Of a stretch of 64,000 nt of DNA, positions 1-11,657 are shown in pieces. The notes under the pieces were generated by a model. The model was not told the origin of the DNA, did no database searches, and worked only from the letters and a program-made list of their open reading frames with translations. A program made the position numbers and the translations under genes. Origin of the DNA: Wolfiporia cocos. Its lineage: Eukaryota; Basidiomycota; Agaricomycetes; Polyporales; Phaeolaceae. How positions within the stretch are numbered: position 1 is the first letter of the stretch; the number at the start of each line of letters is the position of its first letter. The DNA is taken from assembly GCA_029448655.1 (NCBI GenBank), contig JACCLO010000002.1, positions 4,898,001 through 4,962,000 of the forward strand, in the 5' to 3' direction.

Positions 1-757
1 GTACCAGTAGGGATCGGTGGGACCACATTATCGGTATTGACGTTGTGAGGAACAAACGATATGCCACGGTCCTTGAGGGCGCTCACATCCTCTGTTCTGG
101 CTTGCTTCGAAAATTCATCAACCTAAAGACGCCTCGTCAGCTAGCAATTTTAGAATGGCATATACTTACAAAGCGGTGAAGCGGCTGAAGCTCATGGAGG
201 TTGCACTCTTTGATTCGTCGGCGAAGTGGTCTACCAATCATTCGCGAGTATTTTCTGTAGACTTCTAATGCTAGCCTAATCCTGTATTTGTCCCTATGGG
301 AGTAGTTATGCTGGTATGTATGCACATATAGTGACCAGGCCCAGACAGCAGCTTGCCGGTGCAACTAGAGCAGGTGAATCTGACTTACATTGCAGGAAAT
401 GCCTCTAAAAACACCCCAATCTCTGGCATCTCATGAACATTGAGGCTCTCCCGAAAATGACCGACCTCCAGTGCATCTTCGAAAGAACTGTAGGGGCTGA
501 TCGTGCGAGGAAGCGATTTTGCAGCCTTCACAAAAGGCACAAGAGTTGGGGTCTTGAGTCTAAGTACAACATATTAGCAGGTCTCATCACATATAAAGTT
601 GGACTTACGCTGCGCTCTTGCTACGAGGAGAAATCATTTCAAGCTTGCTGAGGAATCTCTTGAAGGACTCATAGTCTTCAAGGGGATCCTCGTTCTCATG
701 GTCACGGGAAATGGGCTCAGGAGATGGGGCAGAATGAGGCTGTGGTCGAGAAGGCAT
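1..757 (-). CDS. hypothetical protein, four exons, 3' end outside window
   Basis: I read four exons on the minus strand: 757-609, 559-389, 293-170 and 122-1. All junctions are GT-AG, the introns are 49, 95 and 47 nt, and the reading frame is kept through every junction, giving 188 codons before the window edge. The start is the first ATG, at 757. The N-terminus is Pro/Ser-rich, followed by an acidic stretch (DHENEDPLEDYESF), then mixed helical sequence with a basic run (GRPLRRRIKEC) in exon 3. The acceptor of exon 3 could instead be 11 nt further on, because two AG-G sites keep the frame. I recognise no domain. It may be a host gene or an accessory transposon gene. Coding status is well supported by splice consistency; function is unknown. 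Confidence 0.6.
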
Positions 758-2113
758 GATTGGTGTAGAACAGTGATGAGGCTAAGGGAAAAGTGGGACG
801 ATGCAGCAAAAAACTCGGTCGGTCAGACGCGTCTGCTTGCGTCACGTGCCCACACTGTTCCTTAATTCCTTCCAAAAACGGTTCAGCGATTGCTCTCAAA
901 CAGTGTTTAAACTCCGAAACCTTAAACCTTCGTCTCGGTGGCTGCTGTGGCTGAGGGCTGTTTTGGCATCTCCCAGGTACTACTGGCTATAGCTCTTGCC
1001 ACATCTCATTATAAATTACGATACTGCTATCAGACTCTCTCTATGTTCTATAGTTTACCCTTCAGCAGTGTATATATGGATATCTGTATTGCTTGCTTGT
1101 CAATGACATCATAAATATGATGAAGTCAGTGATCAGACAGACTATCGTTCAGAATCCATGCACAGCAGAAGATCGAATAATCATATGGCTTCAAAATTTT
1201 ATATATACATACTACACATACTTCTTATCATAACTATTGAGTTTTTTCCAATAGATCCAAGAGCCTAGCTTCTCTGCAGGCACATAGAAAGTTGCTTGTA
1301 TTTGGTACACCATACAATTGTACGGCTTACATCTCCAGAACCGTCCAACATAAAATCACCATTATATTTTTTTACACTACTCATATGTTAATGAATGTCA
1401 TCAATAAGTATAATACGATTTGTATTAGATTCTGACCCTCGAAGAGCATGCCATTGAGAATGACCAGATAATTCATGTAGGGTTCTATATCAGGACTATA
1501 AACTATCGTCGAGCTTATGAATGTGTAATATGTACAGTGAATAGTATATTACATTGCAACAGAGGCTGTGATATACTGTGATCCAATTTTGATTCAATTA
1601 TCTTAGGTGAAGCAAGGACACAACCGAAGTCCATGACTTGAGCAAATATATACATACAGAGTGCATCCAGAGTAACAGATATATTCAATGGTGCTATATT
1701 ATGCCTCAAAGCTTGAAACAAAGGCAGGAAGAGAGTCACAAGCATGTAAACCAGTAGCTGGTAGTGTGGGATTAACAAATATGGCAGAGCCGCCACAGTC
1801 TCTTACCTGACATGTGACGTTTGAGGCTCCGAAACAATTTGTGGGTAAGTGAGTATTAAACTGTGCTTTATGGATGGACCTACATCTGCTAGGCTAAGAC
1901 ACCACTTTAATATGAGTTAAAACATCATACATGATATATTGGCATCACATTCTGAGCTATAGAATGTCGATTGCTTGTTTTAGAATTGAATCATCAGTGC
2001 GCCCTGACAGCACGTGACCCAACCTGTCTTACGCGTTGCGTCGTCACAGAGCTTGGGCTGCTCATGCTATACATTGTGGACTCTGAGATCCCAGCTACTG
2101 ATCACTCTAGAAC
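758..2113. other. AT-rich intergenic stretch, no gene recognised
   Basis: There is no convincing exon chain here. It should contain the promoter of the minus-strand gene that starts at 757 and the upstream region of the Plavaka gene. ACGCGT boxes lie at 827-832 (next to a CACGTG) and at 2031-2036. ACGCGT is the MluI cell-cycle box of yeasts; whether it acts here is unknown. The left end of the Plavaka element should also lie here, but I could not find its terminal repeat. Confidence 0.4.
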
Positions 2114-5100
2114 ATGCCCAAATTCATCTGCTCAGCATGTGAACGGGAATTCAACTCAGAGCGGGGACTCACTGTGCATCGGAAGTCCTGCCGTGAACGC
2201 GATAAGCAGATGCAGCGCTTGGACACTCTCAAGCGAAAAATTCAATTAGATTTGCAGGATAAATCAAAGCGGAAACATATAGATTTATCTCATGAGCCTA
2301 TTCCAGCTGCAATCTCAGATGCTTCCTTTGGGGAGCCACTCCAGATTGAAGCCAATGTCCCGGTGAGCTAGTTGCTTCTAAAATTGACATTGAAGTCTTT
2401 CTATGAGACTCACAAGGAAGGAAATTATGTAGGATCTTGGTCATGATATTATGGACTCTATGCAACCAATAGAAAAAAACCCAGATCCACTACCTCCAGT
2501 CTCACAGACCGGCAGACCTCTCCGTGCTCGCCGCCTGCCGAAAGCCTTCAATGATTTTGTACCTTCATCTGCGAGTGCTCTTCCATCATATTTCTCACTA
2601 CAGTCAACTTCTGCATACAAACCAACAGTGACACATCCTGATTCCTCAATTAATTCTGTCGCCCCGGGCCATGAACCCAGTACCTCTGAATCACAAATTC
2701 CTAATCCTGGCATACCCTCTCACAATTCCTCTGTAAATTCCCAGAACCCCACCTCTGAGATCTCTGATGCAAGACCCTCCATTTCACTTACAAATACATT
2801 CAGCTCTTGCCTGCCCAATTCATTTGGGCTGTACCGCTCATACACCCATCTCCCTTCTCGTGACCCTGAGGAGGTGACAACCTTAATATCTGTTTGTGAC
2901 TCTCCTGCTTTACAGGCTGCATCTCAACAACCTGGCAACTGGTGGTCAGGACTTGGCAGTATGAACTCGGTTCTAGATGCCCAGAAGACATTCTATGCCC
3001 CATTTCCTAATCCAAGCTTATACCGCCTGATGCAGTGGGACTATGCTGTAGGGTCCAATTCAGGTTCTGATTCCAGGCTTGATAGTCTTGTCAACGATGT
3101 TCTACAAGCACCAGATTTTTCACTCACTCACCTAAAGGATTACTTGGGTGCATTTCGTGAGCGGAGGCGAATGGACACTTACATCGACAAGCAGACAAGC
3201 ACTGAGATATTCTCAGCTGCTGATGGATGGCGAGAGGCTACACTACATATTCCCATGCCAGCTGATAGTGTCCAGCAACCAGAGGAGAATGCAGAAACTT
3301 TGGCGGTACCAGGAGTTCATTACCGCCCACTTACTCAAATTATCAAGAATGCCTTCACATCTCCTGCTGCAGCGAACTGGCACTATACACCATTTCGACT
3401 TCAATGGACAGATCCGAAGGATCCAGAGGGCTCATCAATTCGTGTATATTCCGAGCTTTTTCACTGTGATGCCTTCATCGAGGAGAATGAGAGACTCCAG
3501 AGCCAACCTTGTGAACCTGGCTGCGAGCTTGAAAGGGCAATAGCAGCTATGATGCTCTGGTCAGATTCTACCCATCTTGCAGACTTTGGCACCGCATCCC
3601 TCTGGCCTATATATGTATATTTTGGAAATCAATCAAAATATGAACGTGGCAAACCTACTCAGTTTGCATCACATCATGCAGCATATATCCCATCTGTGAG
3701 TACTGATACTCTATGAAAGTAGCTTATCTGACTATGTCTAGCTACCGGAATGGTTCCAGACCATTTATACTAGGGTATATGGTCGACCTGCCCCTGCAGA
3801 TTTATTTACATTTACTCGACGCGAACTATATCAAGCTACATGGCGTCTTTTTTTGGATGAGGAGTTCATGCATGCATATAGGCATGGCATTATTGTGCTA
3901 TGTGCTGATGGTATAGTACGATGCCTCTACCCTCGATTTTTTACCTACTCAGCGGACTATCCTGAAAAGTATGTCAATAGCTTGTTCACTTTTACATTTG
4001 CTAATGTATACTCCTATAGAGTGCTAATTGCCTGTATCAAATACTTAGGACGTTGCCCATGCCCACGCTGTTTGACAGAGACGAAGTATATAAGTGCAAT
4101 TGGCACAAATGCTGACATGCAACGCCGACAGCACTTGCGAGAAGACAGTCCTGCCCATCAAAAACAAGTTGAGACAGCACGCACCTGGATATTTGACCGT
4201 GGATGGAGTCTCACAAGTGAACGTACCAAGGGGACACTGGAGAAGCAGTCACTTACCATGGTTCGAGTATGTATTAGTATTTATTATTACTTGTCGCCAT
4301 GCTCACTTATTATAGAATGCATTCTCTGAGCGGCTCTTGAGCTCTGGATTCAACTACTTTTCGATGCTTGTTGTAGACCAACTGCATGAATTTGAACTTG
4401 GAGTTTGGAAGGCTACATTCACACACCTTCTACGTATTTTGTATGCCTATGGTGATGGTCCTATTCAGTCACTGAATGAAAGGTAACACTCACATACTAT
4501 GACTTAATACAACGGTTGATCAATTATTATTCAGATATCGCAACGTTCCTACATTTGGAAGGGATACCATACGTAAATTTAATAACAATGCATCGGGTAT
4601 GAAGAAGCTTGCAGCACGCGATTTTGAAGATCTACTTCAGGTATGATCCAGCCCCAATTTGAACCTATATCTATTGGACTAACTTTGAAGTCAGTGCGCA
4701 ATTCCAGTATTCGAGGATCTTCTTCCCTCGCCACATAATGAGGTTATACATGACCTATTATTCACCCTAGCCATGTGGCATGCATATGCAAAATTGCGGA
4801 TGCATACAGACAAGACCCTAGACTTCTTTGAAGGTTGTACCTCCATGCTTGGATGCAGCTTACGCCAATTTGTCAAGAAGACATGCACCAAATTCATAAC
4901 GCGCGAGCTTCCAAATGAAGAAACAGCTCGTCATCGCAAAGTTGCAGGAAGGAAGGCATACAACAAAGGCAAAGACAGGGCACAGTCTTCTACTTCGCAA
5001 GGGGGAAGTCGGAATAATGGCGCAAAATTCAAGACCTTTAGTCTCTCCACTGTCAAGTTACATTTCTTAGGGGACTATGTCAGCTCCATCCGTGCCTTTG

Positions 5101-6711
5101 GAACTACTGACAATTATACTACTCAGATTGTAAAGTGTTTATATTTGATATAAGAACTTGAGCTCATGTTCTGTTATTTCCAGGGTGAACAAGAGCACAA
5201 GCGTGTAAAGCGCTTTTATGCCCGGACGAACAAACACAAATTTGAGAAGCAAATTGCTCGTCATTCCCAGCGAGAGCGGCTTCTCAATCAAATTAGGCTT
5301 CGTGAGAGGCGTCTTCAAGAAGCCCTCAGAGCATGGCAGACAGGAACAGGACCTGTTAGCTCAGCTACTCCGGGTACTTCAGCTACAACATCAGCTGTCG
5401 AATTAACCATAGTGCCACAGCAGCATGAACCTTCTGAGAAAATTAATTCTAGACGGCTCAGGGCACCTGCCGTCGTTGAATTTACAGAACCCGAAGCCCT
5501 TCCAAAAATGTCACCCTCAGCACACTATCAAGTCTCCGAGGAACGGCGTTATCACCATTATCTCATACAGTGGCTGTCAGAGCATCAGGGGGATCATGCA
5601 GTAACCGTAAGATATTATATTGCTCATGAATGGACATTTACTGATTTGATTGTTCAGGACTTTTATCCTGACTTGATTGACCACCTCCTTGCACGATTAC
5701 TCAGAAGAACTTATAGTGGAGATGAATACAACTTTACATCTCGTGATCGTGCCACTGTGGCGATAGTAAACAACCGCATGTACCGCCACAAGGTCATACG
5801 GTTCAACTACACCACCTATGATCTTCACCGGTGTACTGATTCAGTTAACCCTCGGACACATCCTGACATCATGGTGCGCTCAAATGAGGATGACAATAGC
5901 GATGACTGGCACCCATACTGGTATGGACGGATTATTGGAGTATTCCACTTGGATGTCAGGCATTTGGGCCCTCAGTCAAGCAACTCTGACATCCAGCGCA
6001 TGGACATTCTATGGGTGCGCTGGTTCGGTCGTGATTTATCCTATAAATCAGGCTGGAAGGATCGCCGTCTTCCTCGAGTAGGATTTCTGGACAGCACTCA
6101 ACCTGGAGCTTTTGGGTTTCTTGACCCCAATGAAGTAATACGAGCTGTTCATATAATTCCTGCCTTTGCACATGGCCGAACTACACAACATCTACCACCC
6201 TCAATTGCTCGTCAAGATCATGACAATGATGAGGACTGGTGCTACTACTATGTCAATATGTGAGTTGTATGGCTTTTTGCATGCACTTCATTGATGAAGT
6301 CGAAATAGCTTTGTTGATAGGGATATGTTTATGAGATTCCATGGTGGTGGGATTGGTCATAAAGATTTATGGGACTTATTGGAACAGTTGCAGCCACCAT
6401 GGGATCAGCGAGGAAAAATTAATGGCACAGAGGAAGTGGAAGATGAAGTACGAATGAAGGATGAGGATGGCAGTGAGGGCAACGAGGAGAATATAGGGAG
6501 CAGCAGTGACGAAGGTGAGGATGAAGATATTTATGATGAAAATGAGGAGGGGAATGGGGGGGAAAATGAGGAGGAGGAGGAGGAGGAGGAGGAGGAGGAT
6601 GAAGACATTGAAACAATACTGGCTGCAGAACATGGGGCACTCGGGGCTGAGGATGGTGAGAATGATGATGACCTGTACATGAACTATGATGTAGGATTTG
6701 GGGATCTCTGA
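2114..6711 (+). CDS. Plavaka-family transposase, nine exons, apparently intact
   Basis: This is a DNA-transposon transposase of the Plavaka group (CACTA-like, known mainly from basidiomycetes). Exons: 2114-2362, 2433-3695, 3742-3968, 4020-4266, 4316-4482, 4535-4640, 4695-5129, 5184-6259 and 6321-6711. All introns are GT-AG and short (about 46-70 nt), and joining them gives about 1386 residues with no stop. Visible features are an N-terminal zinc-finger-like C6-C9-H22-C26, a Ser/Pro-rich linker, then the conserved body with family motifs such as LMLWSDSTHLADFGTASLWP, CADGIVRCLYPRFFTYSADY and CPCPRC, LHEFELGVWK, GTTDNYTTQ and HKRVKRFYARTNK. A very acidic tail includes a run of Glu. The start is the first ATG before the zinc finger. 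I did not assign catalytic residues. The frame is open throughout, so the element may still be active. Terminal repeats were not found. Confidence 0.88.
6566..6600 (+). repeat. GAG trinucleotide microsatellite in Plavaka last exon
   Basis: An uninterrupted GAG run encodes the poly-Glu part of the acidic C-terminus of the Plavaka protein. Length variation would stay in frame. Confidence 0.85.
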
Positions 6712-7454
6712 GAAATTTTATTCAGTCACTGTTGTAATGTGTGTAAGTAGCTATGAACGGATTGACGCACTAAAGTAGTCAGGAATATAGCCAGGCCTTG
6801 CTAACGTGCATATTGCCAGAAGAACTTAATTATTAATGTAACGAAAGCTATTGAATAATACAGATTGACTATACGATTACAGGCATATCAAGATCGCCCA
6901 AATCCGTCAAGACCTCGTCAAGCTATAGCAATAACGAGTTCAGATGTCAATTGGAAAGCTCAGCCACCGGCGCGTTTGACGCGTCTCGACGCGCGGGAAA
7001 TCGTCACGTGTCCGCGTCATAAGCCTCGAGTAGACTTCAATGCCGGCCGATCCTCGAAACACAGATGTATGACCCGGTAAGATATGCTATAGCAGAATAG
7101 TGGCATGATCTGCTTACAGCTTTCTTTCTATTAGTTTTATTTCATAAGTCATAAGATAGTTAGTAATCTTTCTCATTTAGTACCCCAGTGTATATTGCAA
7201 TGCCCGGTAAACCGAGCATTACCGACACTATTTGTTCTTAGCATATATGGGCATATGGTAGTGATGTATGCATCATATATGCGCATGCAATATTATGATG
7301 CACTTATATGTTAAAGCATCCAGGATGCAGCACTGTGAACCAATTATATACGCATCTGATATCTGAGACTACATGTATCAACAAGATATATTAATACAAG
7401 TCCTCCATGTATCATCGAGTCGCATATATGCACACACATGCTCATATATTATAC
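6712..7454. other. Plavaka 3' flank, no gene recognised
   Basis: This holds the 3' untranslated region and presumably the right end of the Plavaka element, followed by AT-rich sequence. A GC-rich patch at 6970-7010 has GACGCGTC, a second GACGCG and a CACGTG. From about 7200 the sequence is rich in CATATG-type words. I found no coding exon and no clear inverted repeat. Confidence 0.35.
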
Positions 7455-7929
7455 CTATGATACATTTGAGGACATGCAAGTTGTCGCAACCATTGTGGTG
7501 GCATGTGATGCCTTACATATGCATACATAACACTCAAACTGTTGCAAACACCTGCATGCCTTATATGCACATACAGTTATCCTGCTTTTTTGCTGATGCA
7601 ACACAATAGGTGGTGATTCCCACAGCACGTCTGTGTCATCCGGCTTCCTTTTGCATACCTTGTACCTGGTGACACAGTTGTCACGACCACATTGTGCGCA
7701 TTTCTGTGGTGGGCCTCTGAGTACGTGCTTCTTTAGTGAGTTGACGTAGAACCAAAAGGCTCCCAGTCTCGCGTCGGCTGGAATGGTGGTGGGAGGTGTT
7801 GGTTTGTTTTTGTCACTGACACAGTATGCCTACTGTGCGACCGGGTACTGGGGAATACCCTAGATACGACCCTAAATGAGAGAAAGGGGGTGTACTATCC
7901 TAGACGGCGGTAATGAGGCGATGTCAAGG

Positions 7930-8623
7930 GAGGGACTTCAGTCAATTATCTTAATCTGCCAACTGCCCTTCGCTTAAGAAATCGCAGTTGCGAGCTAGGT
8001 TTGCACGCAGATTAATCTGCTCACTGCGGCAGATTAATCTACTGTGACAATAAAATGGTACATCCCGGGGTCGAACCAAGGACCTTAGCGCAGATGAGAA
8101 TAAGAGCATCGTAGCATACATTAGCCAACTGAGCTACAGTGGAACTAGTGTCTGCCCCATTTTAAGCAATATATAGAGTATTTGGTAAACTTCATTTTCG
8201 CAGTTTAACATCATCCATAACACAAATACAAATGAATCTGCCTCTAAAGACCTGTGATTCCAGTGTATTCAGCTTTTCCATGGTGAGTTGCTCCAGGTCA
8301 AGCATGGTAAATCAAGCTACCACTATCATTGATTTCTGTATGCTTGTTGGAGCAGTTAGTTGCCTTGATGATTTGCGAAAATTGTGTGTAAAATTTGCGT
8401 TATATTTTTGTGATTGGTCCAGGGTAACTGTTGCCAATATGGCTCAGTTGGCTAATTATGCTGTGATGCTATTATTCTCATCTGCGCTAAGGTCCTTGGT
8501 TCGAATCCGGGATGTACCATTTTATTGTCACAGTAGATTAATCTGTGTGCAAACCTAGCTCGCAACTGCGATTTCTTAAGCAAAGGGCAGTTGGCAGATT
8601 AAGATAATTGACTGAAACTCTAC
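7930..8623. mobile_element. TIR element with tRNA-like arms, copy 1
   Basis: This 694-bp non-autonomous inverted-repeat element begins GAGGGACTTCAGTC and ends GACTGAAACTCTAC. The 7-bp duplications are GTCAAGG (7923-7929) and GTCGAGG (8624-8630), one mismatch. The long arms (about 230 bp) contain two palindromes (GCAGATTAATCTGC type) and then a tRNA-like segment, so the tRNA-like segments face each other head to head. The central 250 bp between the arms has no recognised coding sequence. The target is the solo LTR at 7817-9053. Two more copies are at 20335-21051 and 39243-39949. Confidence 0.85.
8432..8520 (+). other. tRNA-like segment in right arm of TIR element copy 1
   Basis: It contains a canonical Pol III A box (TGGCTCAGTTGG, 8440-8451) and a perfect B box (GGTTCGAATCC, 8498-8508) spaced as in a tRNA gene, with a GATG/CATC-type stem between them in the sister copies, and it ends in ACCA. 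The acceptor stem does not pair convincingly, so it is not called a functional tRNA. The left arm (about 8052-8143) carries the same segment in inverse orientation. Confidence 0.7.
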
Positions 8624-10664
8624 GTCGAGGAACTCCCAGTCAAGTAAGACGAGAGGGGCAGAGCCCTAGAAGGCGGCAAGCAGGGAGTAAGAGTAGAGGG
8701 GCCTAAGCCCATACATCGAGAATACTAAACTTGAGGCGTAAGCCACAAGTTCAGCAAGACTAAATACATGTGTACGATCAGGTGATACTGTGCTAGCCCT
8801 AAAGTACAGGTCCGTGCATATACTAAGTAACGCCGTGACCGGAATATGTATTAGCCAGGTGATGGCGACCGGTAATGGCTGCGCATCATGTGGTAACCCT
8901 GTCAGTACTCCACCAGCACCTATAGGTTAGAGCACGGGGTGTAGGGTACGTACTAGGCGAGACCGTAGCGTAGTTGTACCGTACAGAATACTGGAAGATA
9001 GAGGAAATGGGCCAAACAAAACGTACGAAAATAAAAAATGTCAACTTGTGACAGTCACCACCACTGGTGCCCTTTGCAGGCGCACTGGTTTGTGATGTTG
9101 TGATAGTGTTGGAGATCTTTTTGGCCGCCTCCGGGGCCTTTGCTTTTACGGCATCATCCTTGAATATCAAGCCCGTGAGCTCGTTTCGGTACTGGATCTT
9201 GTACAGCTCAATTGCTTTGTCGAGGTACTTGTCCCAGTTGGTTGGGATCTGACTGACCACCATTACTTCCATGAGGGCGAAGGCGTTGAGGACCTTCTCG
9301 GGCAGACACTCCTTCAGCTTGTTCAGCATCGTAGCGTTTTCTGTCTTTGCATGGCTTTGCAGCACACGAAGACGACCTGCATATTCGAAGAAGTCGGCCT
9401 TTGCCTTCTTCTTCCCCTCATCACCGAAGTATTTTTCGATCTCCTTCAGTGCAATCTCCTTTTCTGACTTCTTCCCATACGTGTTGGTCATTTGTTCCTC
9501 GAACTCTTTCCAGGTTCTGAGGGATTGCGTGGGATCGGGGGCCTTGGTGATTCGATCCTGTTGATACTGGAATGCTTGTCCAGTTAGGGAGCTAACAGCT
9601 TTGATGATCTGTTCCCTCTCTATGGTGATGCCGGCGTCGGCAAAGTATAGCTTCATTTTCTGAAGCCATTCCTTGACCGGAGTCTTGGAATCTTCGCCGT
9701 CGAACATGGGTGCCCTTTCAACGGGCTGCCTGATGGTGATTTGCCCTGTGGGTGCAGTGGTGGACGAGGCTTGTGCAGTGAGCTGTGCTTCGAGCTGCTT
9801 CACCTTGTTTTCGAGGGCCGTGATGGCCATTGCGGATGTGGTGGCGGTGGGTTGTTTTTCGAGCCGCTTGATGCGGGCTTTGAGGAGGTCTACCGCTGTT
9901 TGTGATACTGCACTGGTGGTTGTTCCTGCCGCTTCGACTGTTGCCAGTCGTCGTTCCAAGTATTTCATATACTCGGTCTGTAGGTCCACAACTTAGAACA
10001 TCTGTTTAAACCTTGAGTCGAGCTGTCAACGCAAATGTGGACAGCAAGGTCGGAATATGCGGTTCCGATGTCGATTGCCGTGTTAGTGGCGTTCCACCCT
10101 ATTTCTAGGGGATCGCCCAATGCCTCTAGGTCGCCGGTTACACCGGAAACCATCCTTTCTCGTACGACTGTGTCTCCTGGCCATTGAAGGTAATTGGGGA
10201 CGCGTCTGCGAAGGAGACGGTAGGTGCCATGTGGTGTCGGGAGTGGGGGAGTGCCGGTCGAGGTGGCTGTTAATCTCATTATTAACGAGATGGGTTCTTC
10301 TTCGGGAACCACGGTTTCTGCTGGTTCCTGAAGAAAATCGGGGAGGTACGACCTCGGCCTCCTTGTTGATGCCATGGCGGTTTCCCCACCTGGTGGTGTC
10401 TGTACTAGGGGAGATAGCGCATGCCTCGGTGTGTGCATGGGAGATGGAGTGTGAGACTGTTGAGTTGACATTGTTTCTTCTACAACAGATCAAGTGTTAG
10501 TATCTCGCACTGCAGTCATTCCGTTCTTTTAAAGGGGAAAACAGGTCTTCGTAGTCTTTTGCGGGTAGTCATGCCTTTCTTGTGCCAACAAAAAATGGAT
10601 CTATAAATTTCGTAGTACGCATTGCTGCCGTACTATTTACAACTAGGTATTGCTACACTAGTAT

Positions 10665-11657
10665 CTAATCATCATCCTCTTCCATCGTGTTATCATCGTG
10701 TTCCCAAGCCCATATGCGGGGGAGTGGGATTTTTATTTCCGCTATGCGGTTGACGATTTGTTCGATGTCGATGTCGATGTCGAGCTCACGGAGGAGCCCG
10801 AAGGTGATTCGTTTCATGGCGACGAGGAATTTCCGTCTTTCTGCATTTGTGGTCTTGCTCTCGAGGCAACACCATTTCCAGCTTTGGATTGCAATCTCAA
10901 TCTCCTCGAAGGACACCAGCATGGTGTGTAGAGATTGTGGATCACAGGTGGCGTGGCGGGCTTTGGTGGGTTTCTGGATTCAACTTATGACGCGGGTGGT
11001 TTGGGCCAGTAACGGCCATTCATTGTGGCAGGCTTGCCACTGGATAGCGGAGCATGTGATGTCGTGCCAGTCGGCCCAAGGGGGCAGTGTGTTGCGGATG
11101 CTCTTATCCCAGAAGTGTACAACGGCCTGGTTTTGGACTCGTCGTAAGCGTTCTTCTTCTGTAAACCTCCCTTCGCCATATGTATTGTAATCCTCCACTC
11201 TCTGCCTCTCATACTCAGCATCTTCCCTGGCCTTCCTCTCCTTGGCTTCATGGCTGAGCCTTTCGGCAATCTCCGCGGCACGGGCAACTGACTTGGCCAG
11301 CTTATCGGCCACCCGTTGTTCCTCGCGCTTCCGTCGGATGGCGGCGCGCTTGCGTTCCTTGATGCCTTCCGCATGGATGGCATCACGCTCTTCCTGTGTG
11401 AGTCGAGCGGGGATGTGGGTGACGATGGTGCTGTGTCCCATCATGGTTTTCATGAGGTGGATGCGACCTCGACAATCGGTGTGGTAAGGACGTCCGAGGT
11501 CCTCTGCTGCTGCTTTGATTTCGGCCTGTCATCGGCGAAATCTCACAGCTTCGGTGTTGGTGCTCTTAGTCGCTGTACGGGGGCAAGGGTGACGAGTGGT
11601 ATCGTAGGGAACTGGTCCCTGGTTGGTGGCGTTGGCGTTTGTTCGTTCGGCAGGCAT
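10665..11657 (-). pseudogene. coiled-coil ORF upstream of gag, two in-frame TGA codons
   Basis: From an ATG at 11657 one frame runs to a stop at 10665 (about 330 codons), broken only by TGA at 11529-11531 and TGA at 10980-10982. The middle is a highly charged Lys/Arg/Glu/Ala segment with strong coiled-coil character (EERDAIHAEGIKERKRAAIR and following). The C-terminal part has an aromatic segment (AVVHFWDKSIRNTLPPWADW) and ends in an acidic tail (MEEDDD). It lies between a leader/LTR and the gag on the same strand, so it is probably the first ORF of the same retroelement. I do not recognise the family. Both stops fit C-to-T changes of CGA (Arg), but this is inference. Confidence 0.55.

Larger units (their letters stand above)
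7817..9053 (-). mobile_element. solo LTR inserted in gag, itself interrupted by a TIR element
   Basis: The sequence starts TGACACAGTATGCC and ends TTGTGACA on the plus strand, so it is an LTR in minus orientation. It is bordered by perfect 5-bp duplications GTCAC at 7812-7816 and 9054-9058. Removing it rejoins the gag frame. Without the nested element it is about 540 bp. No internal region is present, so it is a solo LTR left by LTR-LTR recombination. Confidence 0.85.
7455..10471 (-). pseudogene. LTR-retrotransposon gag, split by a solo LTR and frameshifted
   Basis: A Ty3/Gypsy-type gag is read from an ATG at 10471. The N-terminal part (10471-9990) is Pro/Thr-rich. A frameshift and a TAA near 9995 separate it from the main capsid-like part (about 9989-9059), which has a coiled-coil region, the family-like APMFDGEDSKTPVKEWLQKM segment and an EKVLNAF segment. 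A solo LTR with a GTCAC duplication interrupts the frame at 9058. On the far side the frame resumes at 7811 and contains a Cys cluster (CAQCGRDNCVTRYKVC) near the C-terminus. The frame stays open to a TAG at 7455, but the last part is probably fortuitous. No protease or RT follows, so the element looks non-autonomous. It is clearly non-functional now: one frameshift, one stop and one insertion. Confidence 0.75.

Noticed and set aside
6376..6640. Minus-strand Leu-rich and Pro-rich open frames
   Set aside because: They are the antisense of the GAG repeat in the Plavaka acidic tail.
827..7010. GACGCGTC plus CACGTG on both sides of the Plavaka gene as terminal inverted repeats
   Set aside because: Both sites have the same order on the plus strand and are palindromic words, so they do not form an inverted repeat.
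8052..8143. tRNA gene in the left arm of the TIR element
   Set aside because: A and B boxes are good, but the acceptor stem does not pair and the anticodon loop is too long; treated as a tRNA-like segment only.
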